DNA from: Natrialbaceae archaeon
GTDB lineage: Archaea > Halobacteriota > Halobacteria > Halobacteriales > Natrialbaceae
Length of the DNA: 18,998 bases
Direction of reading: 5' to 3'
Assembly (NCBI GenBank): GCA_003552325.1
Contig: PUKM01000137.1
Coordinates: forward strand, 1 to 18,998
The first letter of the stretch is position 1, and each line of letters starts with the position of its first letter. This document shows positions 7,336 through 14,796 of this stretch, piece by piece. Made by a program: the position numbers and the translations under genes. The notes under the pieces were generated by a model that saw only the letters and a program-made list of their open reading frames with translations, was not told the origin of the DNA and ran no database searches.

Positions 7336-9585
7336 CTGTTGGGCGTCGACGACCGCCACACCAGCGAGGTTCACGATATCCTTGACCTCGTCACCACGTT
7401 GGAGCACGTGGACGGGTTTGTCCATGCCGACGAGCATCGGTCCGATCGCCTCCGCGCCACCCAATCGCTGGAGCAGTTTGTACCCAATGTTGCCCGACTC
7501 GAGGTTGGGGAACACGAGCACGTTAGCTGGCTCCTCGAGGGTTGAAAACTCGTAGGTTCCCTGCAAGATCTCCTCGACGACGGCCGTGTCGGCCTGCATC
7601 TCACCATCGACCGGGAAATCCACGTCAGGGTCCTCCTGTAACATCGTGGCAGCGCGACGGGGTTTGCGGGTTCCCTCGTTGTCCACACTGCCGAAGTTCG
7701 AGTACGAGAGTAAGGCCGCTCGCGGTTCGACGTTGAATCGCTCAGCCAGTTTCGCCGTCTGTTTGGTGACTTCCGCGAGGACGTCTTCGTCGGGGTCCTG
7801 GTTCACCGTCGCGTCGGCACAGAAGACGATTTGGTTTTTAAATGTCAGCAGGTAGACGCCGGCAGCGTACTCGACGTCATCGGCCGTCCCGATGACCTGC
7901 AACGGTGGACGAAGGGCAGATGGATAGTGGTGTGTCAAGCCAGTGAGCAAGGCGTCGGCATCCCCCTGTTCGACCATGACGCTGCCGAAATAGTTCGTGT
8001 CCCGTCGGATGAGGTCCGTCGCCTCCGAGCGCGTGACCCCTTTTCGTTGACGGAGTTCGTACAGTCGTTCGGCATAGGACTCGTAGGTCCCGGCGTTGGG
8101 ATCAGCGACGGTCGGGCTGAAATCGAGGCCGAGGTTGGCCGCCGACTGCATGATCGTTCCCTCGTCACCGATTAACACGGGATCTGCAATGCCCTGTTCT
8201 TGGATCTGGTACGCTGCACGGATCATCTTCTCGTCTTCGCCCTCTGCGAGCGCGACGCGCTTTGGCTCACTTTTGGCTTTGTTGAGGACGACGCGCATCA
8301 TCTCGCGGGATTTGCCCAGGCGAGCCTCGAGTTGGGCTTCGTAGCTGTCGAGGTCGATTTCGACTCGTGCCGCTCCTGAGTCCATCGCCGCTTCGGCGAC
8401 GGCCGGGACGACGCGAAAGAGCACGCGCGGATCGACTGGCTTCGGGATGATGTAATCGGGTCCGAACTGGATGGGTTCGTCACCGTAGGCCTTGACCACG
8501 GCATCAGGGACGTCTCGTCGTGCCAGGTCCGCAAGGGCTCGAGCGGCGGCGACTTTCATCGCTTCGTTGATTTCGGTCGCCCGGACGTCGAGTGCCCCGC
8601 GGAAGAGGAAGGGGAACCCGAGGACGTTGTTGACCTGATTCGGGTAGTCCGATCGGCCAGTGGCCATGATGACGTCGTCGTCCCGGGCCTCTTTTGCATC
8701 GTGATAGCTGATCTCGGGGTCCGGATTGGCCATCGCAAAGATAATCGGGTTGTCACCCATCGAGCGGACCATCTCTTGAGAAACGATGCCACCGATCGAG
8801 AGCCCGACGAACACGTCGGCACCCTCGAGTGCATCGGCGAGGTCACCAGCTGGGAGATCACGTGCAAACTCGCGTTTGTATTTGTTGACATCTCCTGCTG
8901 CCACTCGGTCTTCGGTGATGATCCCCGAGGAGTCACACATGATGATGTTGTCACGGCGGGCACCAAGTGAGACGTAGAACCGAGCCGTCGCGATCGCGCT
9001 TGCCCCGGCACCCGAGAAGACGATCGTGAGGTCCTCGAGGGCTTTGCCAGCGATTTCGGCGGCATTGATGAGTGCTGCCCCCGAGATGATCGCCGTTCCG
9101 TGTTGGTCGTCGTGGAACACGGGAATCTCCATCTCCTCGCGCAGGCGCTCTTCGATCGTAAAGCAGTCGGGGGCCTTGATGTCCTCGAGGTTGATTCCGC
9201 CGAACGTTGGTTCCATCATCTTCACCGCGTCGACGATTTTCTGCGGGTCGTCTTCCTCGAGTTCGATGTCGAAAACGTCGATGTCAGCGAACCGTTTAAA
9301 AAGGACTCCTTTTCCTTCCATGACCGGTTTCGATGCCTGTGCGCCGATATCACCGAGACCGAGGACAGCGGAGCCGTTCGAGACGACCCCCACGAGGTTT
9401 CCCTTTGCTGTGTAGGTGAAGGCGTCCGTTTCGTCCTCGTGGATCTCCATACACGGAGCGGCGACACCGGGTGAGTACGCCAGCGAGAGATCACGTTGTG
9501 TATTCGTCGGTTTCGTCGTCGAAATCTCGAGTTTCCCCGGTGGATCGGTGCGGTGGTACTCGAGTGCGTCTTCGTCGAGGGTCAT
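7330..9585 (-). CDS. maeB: NADP-type malic enzyme fused to phosphotransacetylase-like domain
   Basis: 751-residue MaeB-type malic enzyme, which oxidatively decarboxylates malate to pyruvate with NAD(P). The N-terminal catalytic domain shows Y37 in SLAYSPGVAAPC, K86 in SNGSAVLGLGDIGAQASKP, and the metal-site motif F-H-D-D-Q-H-G at 157-163. A Rossmann motif follows (IVFSGAGASAIATARFYVSLGA). From about residue 425 a phosphotransacetylase-like domain begins (RVALAEGEDEKMIRAA) and runs to the end. In known MaeB proteins this part has no transacetylase activity and serves regulation and oligomerisation. The frame stays open to 9714, but the upstream part is Arg/Ser-rich. The ATG at 9585 (MTLDEDALEYH) gives the usual family length and has a TTTTGG element about 26 nt upstream. 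It is divergent from coaD. Confidence 0.95.
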   Translation of the reverse strand: MTLDEDALEYHRTDPPGKLEISTTKPTNTQRDLSLAYSPGVAAPCMEIHEDETDAFTYTAKGNLVGVVSNGSAVLGLGDIGAQASKPVMEGKGVLFKRFADIDVFDIELEEDDPQKIVDAVKMMEPTFGGINLEDIKAPDCFTIEERLREEMEIPVFHDDQHGTAIISGAALINAAEIAGKALEDLTIVFSGAGASAIATARFYVSLGARRDNIIMCDSSGIITEDRVAAGDVNKYKREFARDLPAGDLADALEGADVFVGLSIGGIVSQEMVRSMGDNPIIFAMANPDPEISYHDAKEARDDDVIMATGRSDYPNQVNNVLGFPFLFRGALDVRATEINEAMKVAAARALADLARRDVPDAVVKAYGDEPIQFGPDYIIPKPVDPRVLFRVVPAVAEAAMDSGAARVEIDLDSYEAQLEARLGKSREMMRVVLNKAKSEPKRVALAEGEDEKMIRAAYQIQEQGIADPVLIGDEGTIMQSAANLGLDFSPTVADPNAGTYESYAERLYELRQRKGVTRSEATDLIRRDTNYFGSVMVEQGDADALLTGLTHHYPSALRPPLQVIGTADDVEYAAGVYLLTFKNQIVFCADATVNQDPDEDVLAEVTKQTAKLAERFNVEPRAALLSYSNFGSVDNEGTRKPRRAATMLQEDPDVDFPVDGEMQADTAVVEEILQGTYEFSTLEEPANVLVFPNLESGNIGYKLLQRLGGAEAIGPMLVGMDKPVHVLQRGDEVKDIVNLAGVAVVDAQQE

Positions 9586-9607
9586 ACGGAGGCATGCACG
9601 GGGAGGA

Positions 9608-9615
9608 CCAAAAGC
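9608..9615 (-). promoter_or_regulatory. Candidate TATA box of the malic enzyme
   Basis: On the minus strand GCTTTTGG lies about 26 nt before the ATG at 9585, the usual distance for a leaderless haloarchaeal mRNA. The match to a TATA consensus is partial. It helps favour 9585 over the upstream start. Confidence 0.4.
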
Positions 9616-9687
9616 AATGCGAAGGGATTGTACGACGATTGTCGATGTTCGGGGAGACCAGGATGGAACTGACCGACGATTCGACCG

Positions 9688-9694
9688 TTTTATA
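9688..9694 (+). promoter_or_regulatory. TATA box of coaD, leaderless spacing
   Basis: TTTTATA stands out in GC-rich DNA, centred 28 nt before the coaD ATG at 9719. Transcription would begin at or next to the start codon, the common leaderless arrangement in haloarchaea. This spacing supports the chosen coaD start. Confidence 0.65.
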
Positions 9695-9718
9695 CGGACC
9701 TGCCGATTGTCCATTGAT

Positions 9719-10231
9719 ATGGACGTCGCGCTTGGTGGGACGTTCGACCCCGTTCACGATGGCCATCGGCGACTGTTCGAACGGGCGTTCGAACTTGGAG
9801 ACGTGACCGTCGGATTGACGAGCAACGACCTCGCCCCGAAAACTCGACACGTCGACCGCTACGTTCGCCCGTATGCCGAGCGTAAGCGCGACCTAGAGAC
9901 CGAACTCTCGAGATTTGCCGACGAACAGGACCGGTCGTTCGAGATTCGCACCCTTACTGAGCCGACCGGTATCGCGACGGAGCCGCAGTTCGAGTACCTG
10001 ATCGTCTCACCGGAGACCGTCGATGGCGGCCACCGGATCAACGAAATTCGTCGCGAGCGCGGACACGACCCACTCCAGATCGTCGTCGTTCCACACCTCG
10101 AGGCCGAAGACGGGGAGATTATCTCGAGTACGCGGATCGTCCGTGGTGAGATCGACGAACACGGTAATCTCACACCGGAGAGTGCGGGTCGCGGCGCGAC
10201 CCAACCATCGGACGAGTCCGGTTCCGAATAA
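9719..10231 (+). CDS. coaD: Phosphopantetheine adenylyltransferase, archaeal type
   Basis: 170-residue nucleotidyltransferase that adenylates 4'-phosphopantetheine to dephospho-CoA in coenzyme A synthesis. The N-terminus carries the nucleotidyltransferase motif G-T-F-D-P-V-H-D-G-H (residues 7-16), whose two histidines bind ATP phosphates. A second signature, I-S-S-T-R-I, lies near residue 140. The segment E-P-Q-F-E-Y-L-I-V-S-P-E-T is typical of the archaeal/eukaryal family, as opposed to bacterial CoaD. The last 25 or so residues are a polar, probably disordered tail. The open frame extends upstream to 9416, but that stretch lies antisense to the malic enzyme. The ATG at 9719 sits at leaderless distance from a clear TATA box. 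Confidence 0.92.
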   Translation: MDVALGGTFDPVHDGHRRLFERAFELGDVTVGLTSNDLAPKTRHVDRYVRPYAERKRDLETELSRFADEQDRSFEIRTLTEPTGIATEPQFEYLIVSPETVDGGHRINEIRRERGHDPLQIVVVPHLEAEDGEIISSTRIVRGEIDEHGNLTPESAGRGATQPSDESGSE

Positions 10232-10467
10232 GGGGATTCCTTCCACATCCTCGATATACCCTCGGATAGCGATGCCACCGTAGGACAGTACTCGGAGGGT
10301 TTATACCGACAATGAACGGTCGCCGGCGACACGCTCGAGAAACAGACAGTGCTAAGTGTGAGGAATAATTACACCCTATTTGTAACTCCGTTCGAGCTGG
10401 TGACACGGCACACGTTCTCGAGGCACGACCCCGGTGGCTCGAGCACCACTCGACGGCTCCATCAGAC
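10232..10467. promoter_or_regulatory. Upstream region of the amylase gene
   Basis: These 236 bp between coaD and the amylase contain no convincing gene. Two AT-rich islands could be core promoters: GTTTATA at about 10299-10305, and AATAATTA at about 10364-10371. Either would give a leadered mRNA of roughly 75-140 nt, because no TATA-like sequence is found at leaderless distance from the ATG at 10468. No strong Shine-Dalgarno sequence precedes that ATG. I could not find a TrmB-type TACT-N7/8-GAGTA site. Confidence 0.4.
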
Positions 10468-13400
10468 ATGAGTAAACAGACATCAGACGCGACGGCAGTG
10501 AACCGACGGACAGTGCTTGGCGGGCTCGCGGGACTCGGTGCGATTGGCCTCTGGGCGGGCACTAGCGCCGCTGTGGACGACTACGCCCCCGAGGATCTCA
10601 CGGCAAGTGGTATCGAGTCGTTTCACCCCGGCCATCCCCTCTTCGTCGAGGTCGGCGAGAAACTGTGGAACTCCGCATGGGTCAGCGAGGAGTTGATCGG
10701 TGGTCGCGACAACCTCGCCCCGAGCATTCCAGACGCGACGGCTAATCCCGACAACTACGACGCAGACGACTTCACGTGGTCGATCGCCGAAGCCCCGGAC
10801 GGCAGTGACGCCGAAATTACGTACCAATCCTCACTCCTCGAGGACGAGCCCCGATACAACGAAGGGCGGGACAACGTCGCCGAATTCGAAGCCGACGAGC
10901 CCGGCACCTACGTCCTCGAACTCGAGGTAGCTGAAACGGACGAGAGCTACGAGCTAACGGTGTATGCCTTCCCTGAGGCCGACGGCCCCGCGGGAGGACC
11001 ACCACGACTCGAACTCGAGGCCGAATACGATGGCGGTGCCTTCCACATCGAGACGAACGCCCAACTGGCACCGAACACGCGGGCAACCCGTGACGACCTC
11101 GAGGTCGTCTTCCTCGCCGACGATCGCGACGCCCTTTCGACCGACGACATCGAAGTTGACGATGAAGCCCTCACAGCCAGGGTGGACGTAAACGCCCTCG
11201 AGGGCGACGTGGCCCGCGTCCACGCCGTTGCGTACGACGGGGATCAACACAGCGTCATCGACACCGTCGAACTCGACCCCGATGGCGAGGTGTACCTGCC
11301 GAACCGTGCCCCAGCGTGGATGGAAGACGGCGTCATGTACCAGATCTTCCCCCGCTCGTGGGCTGGTGAGCGCGGGGAAACCACGTTCGAGGACCTCATC
11401 GATGGCGTCGAGTACCTCGACGAGATGGGTGTGAACGCGGTCTGGCTCACTCCCGTGGTGCCCGCCGAAAGCGTCGACAAACTCTTCGGCAACAACAATC
11501 TCTCGAACTTCGACGAGGACGAGTTACCCGGCGGCGGGCCACACGGCTACGACACGAACGATTACTTCGGCATCGCCGAAGACCTCGCCATCGACGGCAT
11601 GGACCCACTCGAGTCCTATCAGGCCTTCGTCGACGAGTGCCACGACCACGACATCAAGGTCGTCTTCGACCTAGTGATCAACCACGCTGGCCGAGGTCAC
11701 CCGTACTTCCAGGACACGATCGCCGACCAGGACGACCGGCCGCCGGCCGAAGACTGGGAGTACCCACCCGTCCACGAGTGGAACGAGGATTCGAAGTACT
11801 TCGACTGGTGGGACCGGTTCGAGACCGAAGACTTCCACGGCGACGAACGGTTCGAGCCGGAACCCCGCGTTTCCGGCTTCTGGGACCTCCCGTCGATGCC
11901 CGCCTGGAACTTCGACAACGTCGCCGTCCGTGAACACTTCCTCGCCATTGCAGAGTTCTGGTCCGGCGAGGTCGGCGTCGATGGCTTCCGTTGTGACATC
12001 GCTTGGGGCGCACCGCATAGTATCTGGAAGGACATCCGTGAGGTCGTTCGGGACAACAACAGCGAGTACCTCATGCTCGACGAGGCCATCCCGAAAGACC
12101 GAGCCTTCTCCGAAAACGAGTTCGACATGCACTTCGATACGGACGGGTTCACCACGACCACCCACGACGTTGCAAACGGACTCGCCTCTCCGGAAAACCT
12201 CTATGAAGACGTTCGCGCCCGCCAGCAAGATGGCTTCCCCGACTACTCGCTCATCCTGAACGCCATCGAAAACCACGACGAAGTTCGGCTGATGAACCAG
12301 ACGGCTGTCGACATGGACGACCCCGATCACGACGCCGTCAGCGACGAGGAGTGGGAATCCGCCGCCGCCCTCCAGCGTGCATGCTGGGCTGCTGGCGTTA
12401 CCCTGCCAGGCGTCCCCTTCGTCTACTACGGCCAGGAACGCCAGATCAGTCGCTATGGCGAAGGCCGTCACATGGGCGAGGACGACAACCGTGGCCTCGA
12501 GAACGGGACCATCGATATCGGTGCCGACGTCCGCCCCGGCGGTCGCCAGCGTGCGTTCATGAACTGGGACGAGTACGACGAAGACCACCTCGAGTTCTAC
12601 AAAGCGCTGATCGACGTCTATCACGACCACGATGTCCTCAAAAACGATGCCGCGCTCGTCGGCGAGTGGTACGAATCGGAGGACCGCGTGCTCGTCTTCG
12701 GCCGAGATGCGAGCCACCTCGATGACGTCGACGGCCCTGACCAGGTCGTCGTCGCGATCAACTTCGAGGAGGACGGCGAGCCAGCACGGATCGATTTCCG
12801 TGCCGATGTCGAAGGCCAGGACCTCATCACCGGAAGCGACCTGACCGAGGAGGCGGATGAGGAGCGCCGCACCGTCGAAGTCTCGGACATCGCGATCCTC
12901 GAGACACCGACCTTCTTCGCCGTCGGGGACCGCATCGCGAACCTCTCTGCCTCACCCGGGACAGACGACGGTGACGGTCGATACACCTACCCGGAGGGCG
13001 AGGAGTTCACCGACGGGGCGTTCGACCTCACTGGCTTCTCGATCCACGATGGCGGTGAAACCTATCAGTTCCAGGCTGAAATCGGCGGGGACCTCCTCAA
13101 CCACCGCGACTTCGAGGGTGGGTTCTCCGAACAACACCTCCAGATCTACCTCCACGAGGAAGGCCAGGACGGTGAAACCGACGCCAGAAACGGCGTCAAC
13201 GCCACACTCGAGGAACCGTACCAGTATCGGATCATCGTCGACGGCGAACACGGCACCCGCGTCGAATCCGCCGACGGCGAAGAGTTGGCCACTGGCGACG
13301 TCGCTGCCAATCCGGCCGATAACACGATCCTGGCTGAGTTCCCCAAAGACGCCCTCTCGAGCGCACTCGAAGGGATGGCACTGGCGGTACTCATGTGTGG

Positions 13401-14541
13401 ATACGACGCTGACGCCGAGGGCAACGTCCGTCCCGTCGAAGCAGACCGGACAGAGACGACCTTCGGTGGGGCACGCAACGAGTATGCACCGAACGTCATC
13501 GACGTGTTGACCCCTGGTGATGTCCAACAGTTCCAGGCATTGGCCTACGACGAAGGGACGCTCGCGTCGATTCCATACATCCCACTGGCAACTGATCTCG
13601 AGGAAGTACACACCTTCGAGGTACCAACTGGTGAGGGGTACGGCCCCGGCACCTACGAGTACCCGACGAGCGACGACTTCTACGAGGGGGCCTGGGACCT
13701 CGAGGAACTCACGGTATCGGCCTCGCGGGATCACGTCGAGTTCGCGTTCACGATGGAAACCGAAGTCGAGAACCCCTGGGCGCTACCACGGCCGTTCTCA
13801 CACCAGTTCTTCCAGGTATACGTCTACGATCCGGAGAGTGATGGTGAAGAAGGCACCGAGGGTCGTGAGGGGCTGAACGCGAATATGGCCGGTCCATATC
13901 ACTACCGAGTCGTCGTCAACGGTGAGACGACGAAAGCTGTCGAATCAGCAGACGGCGACACGGTCACGTCCGATGTCGATACTGACGTCGAAGATCGGAC
14001 CGTGGCGATCCGTGTCCCCGCCGACTCGATCGGGTGGGATGAAGACGCCGATGGTGGTATCGGAATCGTCGCGCTGGTGGCCCCGTTCGACGGCTTCCCC
14101 GAGGGAAGTATTCGGGCGATCGCGTCCGAGCCCGATGAGTACGTGATCGGCGGTGGGACCGGTGAAAACGACCCCGCAGTGATGGACATGGTCACCCCCG
14201 AAGACGTTGACCGCACGGAGGTCCTGTCGGCATACGACGAGGATTCAGCCGTCGAGCTTCCATTCGTCGCCCTGGGTGACGTCGAATTGCCCGATGTACC
14301 CGAAGACGACGATGGGGATGATGAAGAAGTGGACGACGATGGTGAAGATCACGACGACGATCACGACGAAACCGATGACACTGCCGATGACGTCGACGAA
14401 GACGATACCGTCGATGATGGGGACGATGGGACGCCAGGTTTCGGCGCCGCAGCGGGAGCGGCTGGTGTAGCCGGCGGAGCAGCCTACGCCGCCAAACGGA
14501 TGCGTGAACGGTCCATCGAGGACGACAGTAACGACGCCTGA
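10468..14541 (+). CDS. Secreted GH13 alpha-amylase-family enzyme with two glucodextranase-C-like modules and PGF tail
   Basis: 1357-residue exported glycoside hydrolase acting on alpha-glucans. In order: a Tat signal (N-R-R-T-V-L-G-G, arginines 13-14, likely cleavage near 34-36); an N-terminal beta-rich region to about 280; and the GH13 barrel, about 285-720. Region I is D401-L-V-I-N-H406, the nucleophile D510 is in GVDGFRCD, the acid/base E539 is in LMLDEA, and the transition-state D604 is in IENHDE, so the catalytic triad is intact. After a beta domain, two related modules follow at about 832-1050 and 1055-1275. Each opens with Y-T-Y-P or Y-E-Y-P and includes Y-x-Y-R, which resembles the C-terminal binding domain of glucodextranase. 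The end is an Asp/Glu-rich linker and a PGF-type tail from 1323. Exact substrate (starch, maltodextrin, pullulan) is undetermined. Confidence 0.92.
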   Translation: MSKQTSDATAVNRRTVLGGLAGLGAIGLWAGTSAAVDDYAPEDLTASGIESFHPGHPLFVEVGEKLWNSAWVSEELIGGRDNLAPSIPDATANPDNYDADDFTWSIAEAPDGSDAEITYQSSLLEDEPRYNEGRDNVAEFEADEPGTYVLELEVAETDESYELTVYAFPEADGPAGGPPRLELEAEYDGGAFHIETNAQLAPNTRATRDDLEVVFLADDRDALSTDDIEVDDEALTARVDVNALEGDVARVHAVAYDGDQHSVIDTVELDPDGEVYLPNRAPAWMEDGVMYQIFPRSWAGERGETTFEDLIDGVEYLDEMGVNAVWLTPVVPAESVDKLFGNNNLSNFDEDELPGGGPHGYDTNDYFGIAEDLAIDGMDPLESYQAFVDECHDHDIKVVFDLVINHAGRGHPYFQDTIADQDDRPPAEDWEYPPVHEWNEDSKYFDWWDRFETEDFHGDERFEPEPRVSGFWDLPSMPAWNFDNVAVREHFLAIAEFWSGEVGVDGFRCDIAWGAPHSIWKDIREVVRDNNSEYLMLDEAIPKDRAFSENEFDMHFDTDGFTTTTHDVANGLASPENLYEDVRARQQDGFPDYSLILNAIENHDEVRLMNQTAVDMDDPDHDAVSDEEWESAAALQRACWAAGVTLPGVPFVYYGQERQISRYGEGRHMGEDDNRGLENGTIDIGADVRPGGRQRAFMNWDEYDEDHLEFYKALIDVYHDHDVLKNDAALVGEWYESEDRVLVFGRDASHLDDVDGPDQVVVAINFEEDGEPARIDFRADVEGQDLITGSDLTEEADEERRTVEVSDIAILETPTFFAVGDRIANLSASPGTDDGDGRYTYPEGEEFTDGAFDLTGFSIHDGGETYQFQAEIGGDLLNHRDFEGGFSEQHLQIYLHEEGQDGETDARNGVNATLEEPYQYRIIVDGEHGTRVESADGEELATGDVAANPADNTILAEFPKDALSSALEGMALAVLMCGYDADAEGNVRPVEADRTETTFGGARNEYAPNVIDVLTPGDVQQFQALAYDEGTLASIPYIPLATDLEEVHTFEVPTGEGYGPGTYEYPTSDDFYEGAWDLEELTVSASRDHVEFAFTMETEVENPWALPRPFSHQFFQVYVYDPESDGEEGTEGREGLNANMAGPYHYRVVVNGETTKAVESADGDTVTSDVDTDVEDRTVAIRVPADSIGWDEDADGGIGIVALVAPFDGFPEGSIRAIASEPDEYVIGGGTGENDPAVMDMVTPEDVDRTEVLSAYDEDSAVELPFVALGDVELPDVPEDDDGDDEEVDDDGEDHDDDHDETDDTADDVDEDDTVDDGDDGTPGFGAAAGAAGVAGGAAYAAKRMRERSIEDDSNDA

Positions 14542-14572
14542 TCGGAAAGCTGAGCCTTCCCGATCATTTCAT
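14422..14572 (+). repeat. Shared tail-plus-terminator module, copy A
   Basis: First copy of a 151-bp direct repeat, the second lying 2556 bp downstream. It covers the last residues of the acidic linker, the whole PGF-type tail, the stop codon and the terminator hairpin of the amylase gene. By hand alignment it differs from copy B at 19 positions with no gaps (about 87% identity). One uninterrupted identical run is 29 nt, starting at the CCA codon of Pro1323. Confidence 0.85.
14539..14566 (+). terminator. Hairpin terminator after the amylase gene
   Basis: TGATCGG (14539-14545, beginning with the stop codon) pairs with CCGATCA (14560-14566). After one mismatch three more pairs close a six-base loop. 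A T-rich stretch (ATTTCATTTGATT) follows. The position directly at the stop fits a terminator or an mRNA 3'-end hairpin. Confidence 0.6.
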
Positions 14573-14796
14573 TTGATTGGTGAGCCACGCGCCGTTCTGA
14601 AGACCACGAGTGAGGGTGTATTGGGCAAGAGTCATTTGTGTTTGTAAATATCTTTCCTCGTTTTACAAAGACGAATGCGTAATATATCCTCGAGTGCCAG
14701 CTTTCTTGCCAGTTTTATGTTTTTGTTCGATGCACCGACACCCTTGCTCATATATGAATCTTTTAGTGATTTTCCGCTACTGTATAACTGTCGCAT
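14573..14796. promoter_or_regulatory. AT-rich intergenic region upstream of the 5'-nucleotidase
   Basis: About 220 bp that is clearly richer in A and T than the flanking genes. It contains no convincing gene; a 64-codon frame on the plus strand looks unlike haloarchaeal protein. It holds a perfect dyad, TTTGTAAA (14641-14648) and TTTACAAA (14662-14669), with arm centres 21 bp apart. It also holds several TATA-like elements. CTTTTAG at 14759-14765 is best placed, about 35 nt before the ATG at 14797. It probably carries the nucleotidase promoter and an operator. Confidence 0.5.

Noticed and set aside
9416..9718. N-terminal extension of coaD to 9416
   Set aside because: The extension lies antisense to the malic enzyme, is Ser/Arg-rich, and the TATA box at 9688-9694 places transcription start at the ATG at 9719.
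11671..12717. 348-codon open frame antisense to the amylase barrel
   Set aside because: It mirrors the codon pattern of the amylase gene, has no start signal or recognisable motif, and the amylase catalytic residues confirm the plus strand.
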